The notes: generated by a model not told the origin, from the sequence alone. 64,000 nucleotides of DNA from Gigaspora rosea (GCA_003550325.1 QKWP01000249.1:53052-117051), one strand, 5' to 3'; positions 34,783 to 46,625 are shown, counted from the first letter of the stretch. A program made the numbers and translations.

Positions 34783-37700
34783 CTAAATCTTAAATGTTGA
34801 ATAATAATAAATATATATTGTATTAAGAGCTACAATTTAATATTAACCAATATATACCGTCTATCATGGATTATTAGGGTTATTATTAATATTGAATAAT
34901 TATTTAAGCAAAAAAAATCCATTTAAAAAACTTACTCGCTATTGTGGTGACACACAGGATGTAGTTAAAGTTATATTAGTTATATTGGTATTATCGTTGA
35001 TGTTTATCGTAATTCACTGTCAAAAATTCATTTAAAAAACTTACTTGCTATTGCGGTAACACACAGTATATAGTTAAAATTATGTAAGTTGTATTGCAAT
35101 TATCGTAATTTGCTGTAAAAAATTCATTTAAAAAGCTTACAGACTATCGCGGTAACACACAATATGTAATTAAAGTTATGTTAGTTTGTATTGGCATTAT
35201 AGTTGACGTCTATCGTAATAAATTCGTTTAAAAACTCACTCACTATAGTAGTGACACAGTATGTAGTTAAAGTTACATGAGTTTGGTATTAATTTATTGT
35301 AAAAAATTCATTTAAAAAACTTACCGACTATTGCGGTAACACATAGTATGTAGTTAAAGTTATGTTAGTTTGTTTTGTGTTGGCAATCGTAATTTACTGT
35401 TAAAAAACTTACAGTCTATTCCGGTGACATACGGCATGTATTTAAAAATTATGTTAGTTTGTATTGGCATTATCGTTGATGTTTACCGGTATCCTAAAAA
35501 ATTCATTTAAAAAACTTACTCGCTATTGCGGTGGCACAGTATGTAGAAGTTATGTTAGTTTAAATTGGCATTATCGTTGATGTCTATCGTAATTTACTGT
35601 AAACCATTCAATTAATAAACTTACTCGCTATTGCAGTGACACATAGTATGTAGTTAATGTTAAACTCGTGTTAGTTTGTATTATCGTTGATGTCTATTGT
35701 AATTTACGGTAAAAAGTTCATTTAAATAACTTACTCGCTATCGCGGTGACACAATTGTAGTGAAAGTTATATTAGTTTTGTATTGGTAATTTACTGAAAA
35801 ATTCATTTAATAAACTTACCGACTATTGCGATAACACACAGTATGCAGTTAAAGTTATGTCAGTTTGTATTGGCATTATTTGCTGTAAAAAATTTACTTA
35901 AAAACCTACCGACTATTGCGGCGACGCACAGTATGTAGTTAAAGTCAGATTAATTTGTATTGGCATTATCGTTGATGCTCTCGTAATTTCTATAAAAAAT
36001 ATTTAAAAAACTTACTAGCTATAGTGACACACAGAAAAATTATGTTAGTGGTTGCATTATCTGATATTGTAATTTACCTCAAAAATTTTATTTAAAACAC
36101 TTACTAACTATAGTGACACACAGTATATAATTAAGTTAGTTTGTATTAATATTATCGGGGATGTCTATGGCAATTTACTGTAAAAAATTAAAAAAAAACT
36201 TACAGACTATTGCGGTAACACACAGTATGTAATTAAAGTTATGTTAGTTTGTATTGCCAATCATTGGAGTCTATCGTAATTTACTGTAAAAAATTCATTA
36301 AAACAACTCAAAAACTCACTCGCTATTGCAATGACACACAGTATGTAGTTAGTTTGTATTGGCATTATCGTTGATGTCTACTGTAACGTACTATAAAAAA
36401 ATTCACTTTAAAGAACTTACTAGCTATAGTGACATAAAGTGTGTAGTTAAAGTTATGTTGATTTTTATTGGCATTATCGTAGAAGTTTATGCAATTATTG
36501 TAAAAATTCATTTAAAAAACTTACTCGCTATGAAGTTATGTTAGTGGGTTTTGGCTTAATCGTTGATGTCTCTCGTAATTTACTATAAAAAATTATTAAA
36601 AACTTACAGACTATTGCGGTGACACATCGTATGTAGTTAAAGTTATGTAATTTGTATTGGCATTATCGTTGATGTCTATCGTAATTTACTGCAAAAAATT
36701 CATTTAAAAAACTTACTCGCTAGTACAGTATGTAGTTAAATTATGTTAGTTGTATTGGCATTATCATTGATTTCTATCGTAATTTACTGTAAAAATTCAT
36801 TCATTTAAAAACTCACAGACTATCGCGGTGACACACAGTATGTAGTTAAAATTATGTTAGTTTGTATTGGCATTATCGTTGATGTCTGTTGTTATTTTAT
36901 CGTAAAAAATTCATTTAAAAAACTTACTTGCTTGGGTTGACACATTATGTTAAGTTATGTCAGTTTGTATTGGTATTATCGTTGAAAATTCATTTAAAAA
37001 ACTTACTCGCTATTTCGGTGACACGCAGTATGTAGGTAAAGTTATGTTAGTTTGTATTTGCATTATCGTAATTGTAAAAATTCATTTAAAAAACTTACAG
37101 ACTATTGCGGTGACGCAGTATGTAAAAAGTTATGTTGGTTTGTATTGGCATTATAATTACTGTAAAAAATTCATTTAAAAAACTTACTCGCTGTTGCAGT
37201 ACACACTATGTAGTTAAAAGTTATGTTGGTTTTTTATTGTCATTATAATTTACTATAAAAAATTAATTTAAAAAACTTACTTGCTATTGCGGTAGCACAC
37301 AATTTGCAGTTAAAGTTTGTATTGGCATTATCGTTGATGTTTATCGTAAAAAATTCAATTAAAAACTTACTTGCTATTGCGATAACACACAGTAAGTAGT
37401 TAAAGTTGTAAGTTTGTACTGGCATTATCGTCGATGTCTATCTTAATTTACTATAAAAAATTCATTTGAAAACTTACAGACTATTGCGGTGACAAATAAT
37501 ATGTAGTTATGTTAGTTTATAGGCATTATCGTTGTAATTTACTGTAAAAAATTCATTTAAAAAGCTTACCGACTATTGCAATGACACACAATATTTTTTA
37601 AAGTTTATGTATTGATATTATCGTTGATGTCTATCGTAATTTACTGTAAAAAATTCATTTAAAAACTTACCGTCTGTTGCGGTGACACACAGTATGTAAA

Positions 37701-39601
37701 GTTATGTTATAGTTTGTATTGACATTATTGCTGATGTTTATCGTAATTTACTATAAAGAATTCATTTAAAAAAAACTTACAGACTATTGCGTTTAAATTT
37801 ATGTTAGTTTGTTTTGGCATTATCTTTGATGCTATTGTAATTTACTTTAAAAAATTCATTTAAAAAACTTACAGACTATTGCGGTGATACACAAAGTTAT
37901 GTTAGTTTGTATTAGTATCATCGTTGATGTCTATCGTAATTTACTGTAAAAAAATTCATTTAAAAACTTACTTGCTATTGCGGTGACACATAGTATGTAG
38001 TCAAAGTTATGTTAGTTTGTATTGGCATTATCGTTGATGTCCATCGTAATTTACCGTAAAAAATTCATTAGAAAACTTACCCACTAATTAACGTTAAAGT
38101 TATGTTAGTTTGTATTGGAATTATCGTTGATGTCTGGTCATAATTTGCTTAAACAAAAATCATTTAAAAAGCTTACTAGCTATAGTGATATACAGTATAT
38201 AGTTAAAATTATATTAGTTTGTATTGGCATAATCGTTGATGCTATCGTTACTGTAAAAAATTCATTTAAAAACTTACTATCTATAGTGACAATATATATT
38301 TAACGTTATGTTAGTTTGTATTGGCATAATTGTTGATGTTTATCGTAATTTACTGTAAAAAATTCATTTAAAAAACTTACCGACTATTGCAGTGACGCAC
38401 AGTATGTGGTTAAGGTTATGTTAATTTGTATTGGCATTATCGTTGTAATTTACTGCAAAAAATTCATTTAAAAACTTACTAGCTATAGTTACACGCATTA
38501 AGTAGTTATAGTTATGTTGGTTTGTATTGGCATTATCGCTTATGTTTATCGTAATTTACTGTAAAAAATTCTATTTAAAACAACTTACAGACTATTGCGG
38601 TGTTAACGTACGTTAAAGTTATATTAGTTTGTATTAGCATTATTGTTAATGTCTATCATAATTTAATGTGAAAATTCATTTAAAAAAACTTACTCGCTAT
38701 TGTGGTGACATACAGGATGTAGTTAAAGTTATATTAGTTTGTATTGACATTATCGTTTATGTCTACCGTACTGTAAAAAATTCATTTAAAAAACTTACTA
38801 GCTATAGTGGCACATAGTATGTTAGTTTATATTGGCATTATAATTTGATGTCTATCGTAATTTCTTGTAAAAAAAAATTCATTTAAAAAACTTACTTGCT
38901 ATTTCGGTGACGCACATTATATAGTTAACGTTAAAGTTATGTTAAGCTTGTATTGGCATTATTGTTGATGACTATCGTAATTTACTGTAAAAAATTCATT
39001 TAAAAAACTTACTCACTATTGCGGTGACATACAGAATGTAGTTAAAGTTATATTAGTTTGATGTTAGTTTACATCTGATGTCTATCGTAATTTACTGTAA
39101 AAATTCATTTAAAAAACTTACAGACTATTGCGGTGACACACACAGTATGTGGTTAAAGTTATGTTAGTTTGTATTTGCATTAGTGTTGGTGTATATCGTA
39201 ATTTACTATAATAAATTCTTACTAGCTATAGTGATGGCATATAGTATGTAGTTATGTTAGTTTGTATTGGTATCATATTTACTATAAAATTCATTTAAAA
39301 AACTTACCGACTATTACAATGACACAGTATATAGTTAAAGTTATATTAGTTTGTATTGGCATTATCGTTGATATCTATCGTAATTTATTCATTAAAAAAC
39401 TTACTCGCTATTGTGGTGACATAAAATATGTATTAAAAATTATATTAGTTTGTATTGGCATTATCGTTGATGTCTATTGTAATTTACTGTAAAAAATTCA
39501 TTTATAAAACTTACTAGCTACAGTGACGCACAGTATGTAGTTAAAGTTGTGTTAGTTTGTATTGGCATTATCTTTGATGTCTCTCGTAATTTACTATAAA
39601 A

Positions 39602-40208
39602 CACGGGTAGAACAATAAACCTTTTTCACAAGTATCCTTAAAAAATCTTTGGTGTGATATGCAACTCTTACAAATATTTTCTATAGAATTATTAACCATC
39701 AGATCGTAAGATCAAGTGTGACGTGAAATCGAAGAAAATAGAGGCATTTTTAAAAAACGCTTATAACTCATAATTTTGCTTATAACTTCCTTTCGTGTTT
39801 TAACAAAAAAAATTCCTTGCGAAATTTTGAGGTAGATACGGCCTTTGCTAATCCTTACCTTAACTTTACTAACTCTTATCCTAAATTATTATTAGTTTGT
39901 TTTTATCTCATGTTACATCAGATCTTATCGTTATAGGATGTGTTATAAATTCTATTTAGAATACCACAATAAAAATTGCATATTACACCATAAGTTTGTA
40001 TATGTAAATTTTTTAGAAAACTGTTGGAAAAGGTAATATCTAACAAAGGAATTTCTACCATAACTTAGAAAATATTTATAGTTCTACCTATAGATGCTGG
40101 TGAAATTAATTTCACCAATTTCACCAATTCACCACCAATTTCACCAATAGTGGTGAAACTATCACCACATTTTACCACATTTCACCAGCATCTATAGTTC
40201 TACCTGTG
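39602..40208. mobile_element. 607-bp MITE inserted in the tandem array
   Basis: Ends CACGGGTAGAAC and GTTCTACCTGTG (inverse CACAGGTAGAAC). It replaces the expected unit sequence between TTACTATAAAA and AAAAAAACTTAC. The interior shares the AAAAAATTCCTTGCGAAATT motif with TIR elements near 14,470, 15,180 and 53,430. Confidence 0.75.
40090..40195. mobile_element. 106-bp MITE nested in the 607-bp MITE, 10-bp TSD
   Basis: Inverted ends ATAGATGCTGGTGAAA and TTTCACCAGCATCTAT, flanked by exact AGTTCTACCT repeats (40,080-40,089 and 40,196-40,205). The core repeats TTCACCAAT. A 9-10-bp duplication is compatible with Mutator-like elements. Confidence 0.82.
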
Positions 40209-40803
40209 AAAAAAACTTACAGACTATTGCGGTGACACACAGTACATAGTTAAAGTTATGTTAGTTTATATTAGCATTGTCGCTGATTTCTATAGTAATT
40301 TACTGTAAAAAAATTCATTTAAAAAACTTACAGACTATTGCGGTGACACACAGTACGTAGTTAATGTTGTATTATGTATTATCGTTGATGTGTAGTTTAC
40401 TATAAACAATTCATTTTAAAAAACTTACTAGCTATAGTATGTAGTTAAAAGTTATATTAGTTTGTATCGTTGATGTCTATCGTAATTTACTGTAAAAAAT
40501 TCAATTAAAAAACTTACTTGCTATTGCGGTGCACACAGTATGTAGTTAAAGTTATGTTAGTTTGTATTGGTATTATAGTTGATGTCTATCGTAATTTACA
40601 ATAATAAATTCATTTAAAACTTACTCGCTATTGCGTGACACAGTATGTAGTTAAAGTTATGTTAATTTGTATTGGCATTATCGATCGTAATTAACTGTAA
40701 AAAAAAAAAACTTACAGACTATTGTGTTGACAAGTGTGGTTGAGCTATTGATCTAGCATTAACTTTTAAAAAACCAAAATTTATAAATACACATAATACT
40801 TAC

Positions 40804-41197
40804 AATTTTTCAACTAATTTATATGCTTCCATTGCCCATGTATCTTTTGGTTTAATTGTTAATAGTTTCTTTAAGTCAGTAATTGATTCATTATATCTTT
40901 TCATCATATAATTAATTTCTCCACGATATTTTAGTGCCGTTATATTATTTGGTTCAATTTCTAGTAACCTAGTTAAATCTTCTAATGCTTTATCATATTG
41001 ACCCATAATAAAATATATTTTTCCTCTACAGCTTAATTCAAATACATTGTTTTGCTTCTTTTCTAACGATTTTGTTAATTCAGCTGTTAAATTAACCAAC
41101 ACATTTTCGCATCCACCCATAATGGAATAAATCTTTCCTTGATATTCTAATGATAATGCATTATTTAATCGTTTGCTAATATCCTCATTATTCATTG
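40804..41197 (-). CDS. TPR-repeat exon
   Basis: A single exon of 394 bp, bounded by a 3' site TTACAG (41,198-41,203) and a 5' site GTAAGTATT at 40,803. It encodes about 131 residues with three tetratricopeptide-like units. The clearest is YRGEINYMMKRYNESITDLK and the preceding RGKIYFIMGQYDKALEDLTR; both show the W/Y-x2-G-x2-Y...A pattern, with IEPNNITAL-type loops between them. TPRs form helical scaffolds that bind partner proteins. Joined to the preceding exon, the sequence reads through FKYS-AMNNEDISKRL in frame, so the internal ATG at 41,195 is probably not the start. A TAA overlaps the 5' splice site, so it would serve as a stop only if the intron were retained. Confidence 0.85.
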
Positions 41198-41273
41198 CTG
41201 TAATTTAAATGGATATTTGAGCAAGGTTAAATTTAAATAAGTTAATAATGATTGAATCCTTTGACAAATTTAC

Positions 41274-42546
41274 CAGAATATTTGAATGTTTCACGGCCGA
41301 AATTCACTTCTATAGAACCACCTTGTGATCTAAATCCAACACAAGGATATAGAATGCCTTTCCAATTGTCAGGCAGATTGCATGCAATTCCTTAAAATAC
41401 ATTATAAATATTAAATTTCTACCTAATCTACTTTGAAAATATAAAATTTCCTAAGCGTAATTACCTAGATTGACTCCGTTTTTGGTATAAAATACTATCT
41501 TATTTATGAAATTTAAATAGCATCCAATAATGTCATCAGTAGTATAGGTTGGTCCATATGGCTCGCCGTCTCCAGAACAAAAAGAATATCCATCATCACC
41601 ATGGTAGCCACACCCCCACAATTCACTTTCCTTAGACTCTTGTCCTAAAAGAAATTATGAGATTTATTATAATCTGTAACAATAACAATAAGAAATAATA
41701 TAAAATCTTCTATTACCAGGCATGAGTATGTTATTTATATGATCTGTTTTTATAAATAAATCGCCTATCTCTTTATTTTGCTTTGTACAATATCCGACTC
41801 CAATCATTCTATAAAGACAATAGAAAAAAAAAAAAAAAAAAAAAAAAATACAGGTTTTTTTATGACAGGAAATAATTAATTAACATACCCATTTTTTCCT
41901 TTATTTATAACTTTAATTTCAAAGTAAAATATCCCGCACTGTGAAGGAATTGGATGATTTGCTCGAATTATAGCAGCTTTATTATCATCAAGATCTTTAA
42001 AGAAAAGATAAATTAACTGTTATGTATTATTCTTTAGACTTCAACCGATTAATACTTATTCAATCGAGATGTTTTTGTGAGATTTCTCATTTCTCATTTT
42101 TATTTTACCAGTATAATTCACTTTCAGTCCACTTGAATCTATGTTAATAGATTGTAAATTATTTTCAATATCCCACGCAGTCGGTAAAGCAACTTCATTG
42201 AATGTAGTTGTTAATTCTAAGTATTCCATTGAGTAAAAATTTTCAGGTTTTTTGTGTAGACGATTAGTAAACCGTTTGTATGAGTACAAGCATTTATTAT
42301 CGAACACAAAGTACTATTTATGCACATTAATTTTTTGTGATACATCAGTGCTAGCCAAAGTGTTTGATAATCAATATCAAATGCTTGCAAAATAATACGG
42401 TATATATTAACATTGATAATAAAAATGGTTAGGGGCGACGAGTATCCATAAATAAAATGATACCAATTACTACGAAGAATAAATGTATACATTTGCGGTA
42501 TAATATCGATATTGGTTATCATCATAAAAATTAAAGCTAGTTTCAT
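41274..42546 (-). CDS. SPRY (B30.2-like) domain exons, RanBP9/10-type; first exon frame-shifted
   Basis: Five exons with 72-114 bp introns; the 80-bp intron 41,809-41,888 has a 26-T tract. The joined product contains [72 protein letters not shown] and [18 protein letters not shown], the full run of SPRY beta-strand motifs of the RanBPM/SSH4 type. SPRY domains bind protein partners. The first exon has an N-terminal hydrophobic part ([17 protein letters not shown], from 42,546) and, in another frame, [18 protein letters not shown]. The switch near 42,305 looks like a 1-nt loss. If that is real, a shorter product could start downstream instead. The strand, spacing and phase link it to the TPR exon. 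Confidence 0.85.
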
Positions 42547-42559
42547 TTGAGACTTTGTG

Positions 42560-43226
42560 TAAAGATGATAATGATAAGCTGATATAATTTTATTTGCTAT
42601 TGAATAAGACTTTCATATTCGAAATAGTATATTAAATTTTCAGTACAATAAAGCTTACTATTTTATATTCATTTATAGGACAATTAAAACTTTAAACTGA
42701 ATGGCTATTTTATAACCGCAAGAGTTTGCAATATAAAAGCTTTAAATGGTAGAAAAATACTTAAAAAACAATAATAAAATAAAATAAGAAAATAAAATAA
42801 AAAAATATAAAATAAAATAAGAAAATAAAATAAAAAAATATAAAATAAAATTAAATAAAATTTATTTTGCATATATTTTTGTAATAAAAATTTCACCAAA
42901 ACGAAATATAAATATGTCTACAGGGCTTATCATAAAAATACGGATCATATTAGAATCAAATATATCACGTTCATCCGAATAAAACTTACTAGAAGTTTTA
43001 CTGGGGAAATTCGGAGTCAACCATTAGTATTGTAGTCAAAATTTAAAAAATCGATTATTCTTTACTATTAAATACGAATATTTAACCCGAAAAAATTCAT
43101 GGTCTTGGCCAAATGTTCTTAATAAACAAAGATTAACTAAAACTTTAACCTTACAACATCAAATATTGTAGGATACTATGGTCAAATACTTTGAGTGTCA
43201 AATATTTAATGCACATTTCGATTTAG
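42560..43226. other. Upstream region of the SPRY gene
   Basis: AT-rich; any promoter of the minus-strand gene should lie here, but I cannot single out an element. 42,770-42,850 holds a 36-bp A-rich unit repeated twice (AAATAAAATAAGAAAATAAA...), which produces low-complexity open frames. Confidence 0.5.
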
Positions 43227-43233
43227 GAAGTTC

Positions 43234-43240
<7 letters not shown>

Positions 43241-43272
<32 letters not shown>

Positions 43273-43273
43273 N

Positions 43274-43308
<35 letters not shown>

Positions 43309-43591
43309 CCCTCTTTTGAGGGACGCCATATGGTGTTAGTTTATTATGTCACGCTTATGTACAATTTTAATTCATTTTATAATATATGCGAATTTTTCTT
43401 ATTTTCTCACTTTGTACTTTTTTATATTGTAACACTTTTATTTCTTACATATCCGGCTTTTAACTATGTGTGGTAGAACATTCTCAGGAATCCTCTTCTT
43501 TCCCCACTTTATTTGGGAGTACCTCCACCAAATCTCATACACCGCTGTGACATAAATCTATAGGGCCGCAACTCTATCTTGGGAATTGTCA
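43241..43591 (-). mobile_element. Poly(A)-tailed retroposon (SINE or truncated LINE) with 14-bp TSD
   Basis: On the minus strand a roughly 290-bp body ends in the stem-loop CCCTCAAAAGAGGG, GTTGT, and a tail of about 60 A (T tract with one N at 43,273). Flanks GGAAGTTCTGATTT (43,227-43,240) and GGAAATTCTGATTT (43,592-43,605) match at 13 of 14 positions, as expected from target-primed insertion. No open frame. I could not identify convincing A/B boxes, so SINE versus 3' LINE fragment is open. Confidence 0.82.
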
Positions 43592-43615
43592 GGAAATTCT
43601 GATTTGTTGGTTAAT

Positions 43616-43710
43616 AATAATAATAATATTATTATTATTAATATTATAATTATATTATTATTATTATTATTATTAATATTATTATATGATAATTATTATT
43701 ATTATTTTAT
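43616..43710. repeat. (TAA)n/(TTA)n microsatellite
   Basis: Trinucleotide TAA and TTA runs, partly palindromic, directly beside the retroposon target site. Confidence 0.8.
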
Positions 43711-43829
43711 TTTTAATATTTCATGATCTTATCGATGAAGACATCTTTACATCTTCACTTTTTAAAAATTACGTTCCTCTCGAAAATGTGCATCACTTGC
43801 TTGTAATAACAATAAAAAATTCGGCAAAA

Positions 43830-44610
43830 GTTTATCAAAAACCTTAACCCTATTGGTAATCATTTCGAAATTGAATTCGGATCTGGCAAGGTCGACATTA
43901 TTACTGAAAGATAATCTCTTAATTGGAGAGATATTTGTGGATCAAATATTTGGTCTTTTATTTGAAGAAGATTGTAATAAACTTGCCAAAGCAGAATTTG
44001 ATAGCGTTTTGGGTATGAGTTTTGACAATCTTAGTTTAATAGGAACCGGAGCTCTTTTTCAAACATGGTTGAACAAAATGCTGTTAAAATTCTTACTTTG
44101 GTTTTTATTTTCAATGATAAAATGATATATGGGTGACGTGAAAACATTGATTCCCGGTGATATTGACACTGGAAATCTTAATTATAATAATGTATCTACT
44201 TATAACGATGAATAAGTGTATGGAAAATTCCTATAGATGTTTCTATTAATGGCAATAAACTTAACAATACAGACAGGATTGCTATATTGATACTAGAGCG
44301 TATTTCTGTAATTTGACCTTTTATAGCCTCATTAACGAATTATCAAAGATAATGATGGAATTTAACATGTGCCCTGAAACATAAGGACCAAATAGCATTT
44401 GTATCCGGTGATGGAATCAGTTATAATATTAACCGTCAGACTTGAGTTATGAACAAAATGGCGATGATTGTATTTTTTGCAGTTCGATACTAAGAAATTA
44501 TTGATAACAATACATGATCTGTTAGATGTCCATTTTTAAAAACTGTTTATTCAGAGTATAACATAAAAGACTTTGCAATTGAACTTGCTCTAGTACCTAT
44601 CAAATAATAT
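43830..44610 (+). pseudogene. Unrecognised decayed gene fragment
   Basis: Protein-like segments in changing + frames: NHFEIEFGSGKVDII (about 43,858), FVDQIFGLLFEEDCNKLAKA (about 43,938; inside an 83-90 codon open frame), VKTLIPGDIDTGNLNYNN (about 44,138), KIPIDVSINGNKLNNTDRIA (about 44,223) and KHKDQIAFVSGDGISYNINR (about 44,380). Composition is unlike the AT background, and stops and frame changes are frequent. I do not recognise the family. Confidence 0.4.
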
Positions 44611-46183
44611 AATTAGGAGAAAAAATTAAACGTTACTTATTGAAAAAATATATATTTTTTTGTAGACTTATTTTTGTACTATAAAATTCATTTTTCTTTT
44701 AAAACTTAATTATTTTCGAAAAATCTAATCAAAGAAGGATAGTATTCATTATTTTGGTCTGTAGCAATTGGTTAAACAATTCATGTAACGATAAACCTAT
44801 AATAAAGAACTAAATGGTACTTTTTACATTTCTAAAATAGTAACGAATTATAATAGCACAATACAAAAATCATTTCAAATGACAAGAATCCTTTAAAGAA
44901 TTTTTACAGTATTTCTTAGGGATGGATCGTGTATTAATTCAGATCATTCGCGGGAACAGAAATACTTTTTTTGCCAGAAATTGCGTGATTTGATGTGTAG
45001 CAAAAAAAAAAAAAAAAAAATCACAATCAGGTGATTTCTAACCATTCTGAACTAGAGATGTGCCTACGCGCGAAATGCTAACATCACCCTCGATTTAGAT
45101 TCAGTATCCAAAAATTGAGTCTAAATTAAATTCAATTTTTGAATGCAAAGTTGATTTTATGCTGTATTATAAGTTTAAAGTACCATTAAACTAAACAGCA
45201 AATATCAGGAAAGTGATCATTTTCAAATATTTCTTAATCAATCAATTATGCATTGTGTAAAATTAGCACCTTTTTACATTTTACTCGTATATTTTTCCTT
45301 TTTTGTTTGTGCTTGTATTTTGTAGAAGTGCTACAAGCTTTTTATAAATGGTAAATTAGGGGTTTTTTTTAAAAGGTTCCCGTGAAGTTCTCGATTAGAG
45401 ATCGTCAAAACATTTGCCTACTATACTCTTTTTTAGCAAGATATACCTTTCGAATTAGGAAAAAGTTACTGGTGTTTTTAATATAATCTATACTAGTAAT
45501 AGACACTAAGTCCGACGATTTGCAAAATTAGGAAATCGTATTCTAGAATGATCGACATACGATTTTGTGAATTTGATTGGTTCTCAAGTACGTCATTGTA
45601 CGTCTTGGGGGGTTTTAAAATTAGGTAGCTGAGCGCTAAAACCAGGAACGAATGCATTTTTTGTAGTATAAAATGAGATATATTACAGTGCAAAATGTAT
45701 TTCATGCTGTAATAGGTCGACATAAAAGATTTTGATATATTCATGTGTCTATTTTTATTTTGCCAATTTTATATAGCATATAATATATGGAAATTATAAT
45801 CTCTATTTATTTTTTAGGCATTTGGCCATTCTTCTAATTGAACAGTTTACGAAGCACATTTATCTAGACGATCTGAGTTCCATCAGAAGAGAAGAAGGTA
45901 TATCATAAGGGCCGATTTTTGCTCAAAATTACCAAGTTTGATAATTTTGAGGGTTATGATAGACAAGAAATCGCAAAAATCGGCCCATCGATTTTTCTAC
46001 TGATTATCATACAAGTCTTAGTACACGATACAATCCAGTTGTGAACATCAGCTGTTTTATGACAAAGATTATAGTACATTTGACCCAAGACGATATATTT
46101 GTTGAACACAATCCATAAACAGAGGGGCTATGTAGTATAGTACCATAGAAGGAATTGGAATTACGAATATAATGATAATTATT
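44611..46183. other. AT-rich stretch with one small palindrome
   Basis: No genes supported. 45,909-45,986 is a 78-bp palindrome with ends GGGCCGATTTTTGC and GCAAAAATCGGCCC; no target duplication is visible. An A18 run lies near 45,003. Confidence 0.5.
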
Positions 46184-46395
46184 GTCGCGGCTGAAACTGG
46201 AAATGGCTGAAGCTGGAAAATATGGTCTTCGATTTAAAAATATAAACCATACCAAAATCCGCTTATACTCTTTTAATTATCAAAACCAACCCTAATCCCT
46301 AACCTAACCATTAAGAAAAAACCAAGAAAAGCTCGCCAAAAATTTTTGAAAATTTCATATTAAAAATAAATAAAAATTACAGCTTCAGCCACGAC
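46184..46395. mobile_element. 212-bp MITE with 7-bp TSD
   Basis: Ends GTCGCGGCTGAAACTG and CAGCTTCAGCCACGAC, flanked by AATTATT on both sides (46,177-46,183 and 46,396-46,402). The interior includes a CCCTAATCCCTAACCTAACC stretch seen in other MITEs here. Confidence 0.7.
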
Positions 46396-46537
46396 AATTA
46401 TTATTACGATATTAACTATTAATAGTATGTATTGTTGCGGAAGCGAAATATATTTATATACTTATTAGGGGAGCGCTATATAGCGTAATGCTAGAGCAGA
46501 AGGAATTATGAATATATTAATGATTATTATTTAATTT

Positions 46538-46625
46538 AGGCCACGCAAAGTTTTTTTTTTTTTTAAAAAAAAAAAAGACTCGCCGACCAGGTTGTGCAAA
46601 ACAAAAAATTAACTTTGCGTGACCT
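46538..46625. mobile_element. 88-bp hairpin MITE
   Basis: AGGCCACGCAAAGTT and AACTTTGCGTGACCT form inverted ends around T/A runs. A lone related end occurs near 20,617. Confidence 0.65.

Larger units (their letters stand above)
34783..40803 (-). repeat. Tandem array of about 53 intron-like units filling a 6-kb predicted intron
   Basis: From about 34,925 to 40,730 a unit of roughly 100-110 bp repeats head to tail; I counted 53 by eye. On the minus (gene) strand each unit begins GTAAGTTTTTTAAATGAATT, has AAACTAACATAAC (branch-point-like) about 40 bases before its end, and ends CAATAG or CTATAG. Between one unit's AG and the next unit's GTAAGT there are exactly three bases, variable between units (TCT, CGA, TCG, CTA, CAA, ACG, TGG, TGA). 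At least two subfamilies are interspersed (CCGCAATAG versus CACTATAG). The array lies between the 5' splice site of the TPR exon and the 3' splice site of the kinase exon. One 607-bp MITE interrupts it at 39,602. Reading frames on the + strand across it are translations of the repeat, not genes. Confidence 0.88.
33553..42546 (-). other. Predicted single spliced gene: SPRY - TPR - kinase
   Basis: Exons on the minus strand: 42,109-42,546 (internal 1-nt shift), 41,889-41,994, 41,717-41,808, 41,465-41,644, 41,274-41,390, 40,804-41,197, 34,485-34,782, 33,553-34,407. All introns start GT and end AG, and six of seven are 72-114 bp; the seventh is 34,783-40,803 (6,021 bp). Exon phases are mutually compatible throughout and close one frame of about 826 codons if one base is missing from the first exon. 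The alternative is two genes, with the TPR part ending at the TAA that overlaps GTAAGT at 40,800-40,802. The fusion is inference from phase and splice motifs. Confidence 0.55.

Noticed and set aside
36359..39492. Several + strand frames in the array with a recurring VCIGIIV-type hydrophobic peptide
   Set aside because: The peptide repeats because the DNA unit repeats; frames break in most units and the splice-like signals are on the other strand.
34925..40730. CRISPR-like array
   Set aside because: Units are continuous degenerate repeats of about 105 bp with no unique spacers; the context is a fungal gene.
42705..42899. Phe/Leu-rich 64-codon minus frame
   Set aside because: Translation of a tandem A-rich low-complexity repeat.
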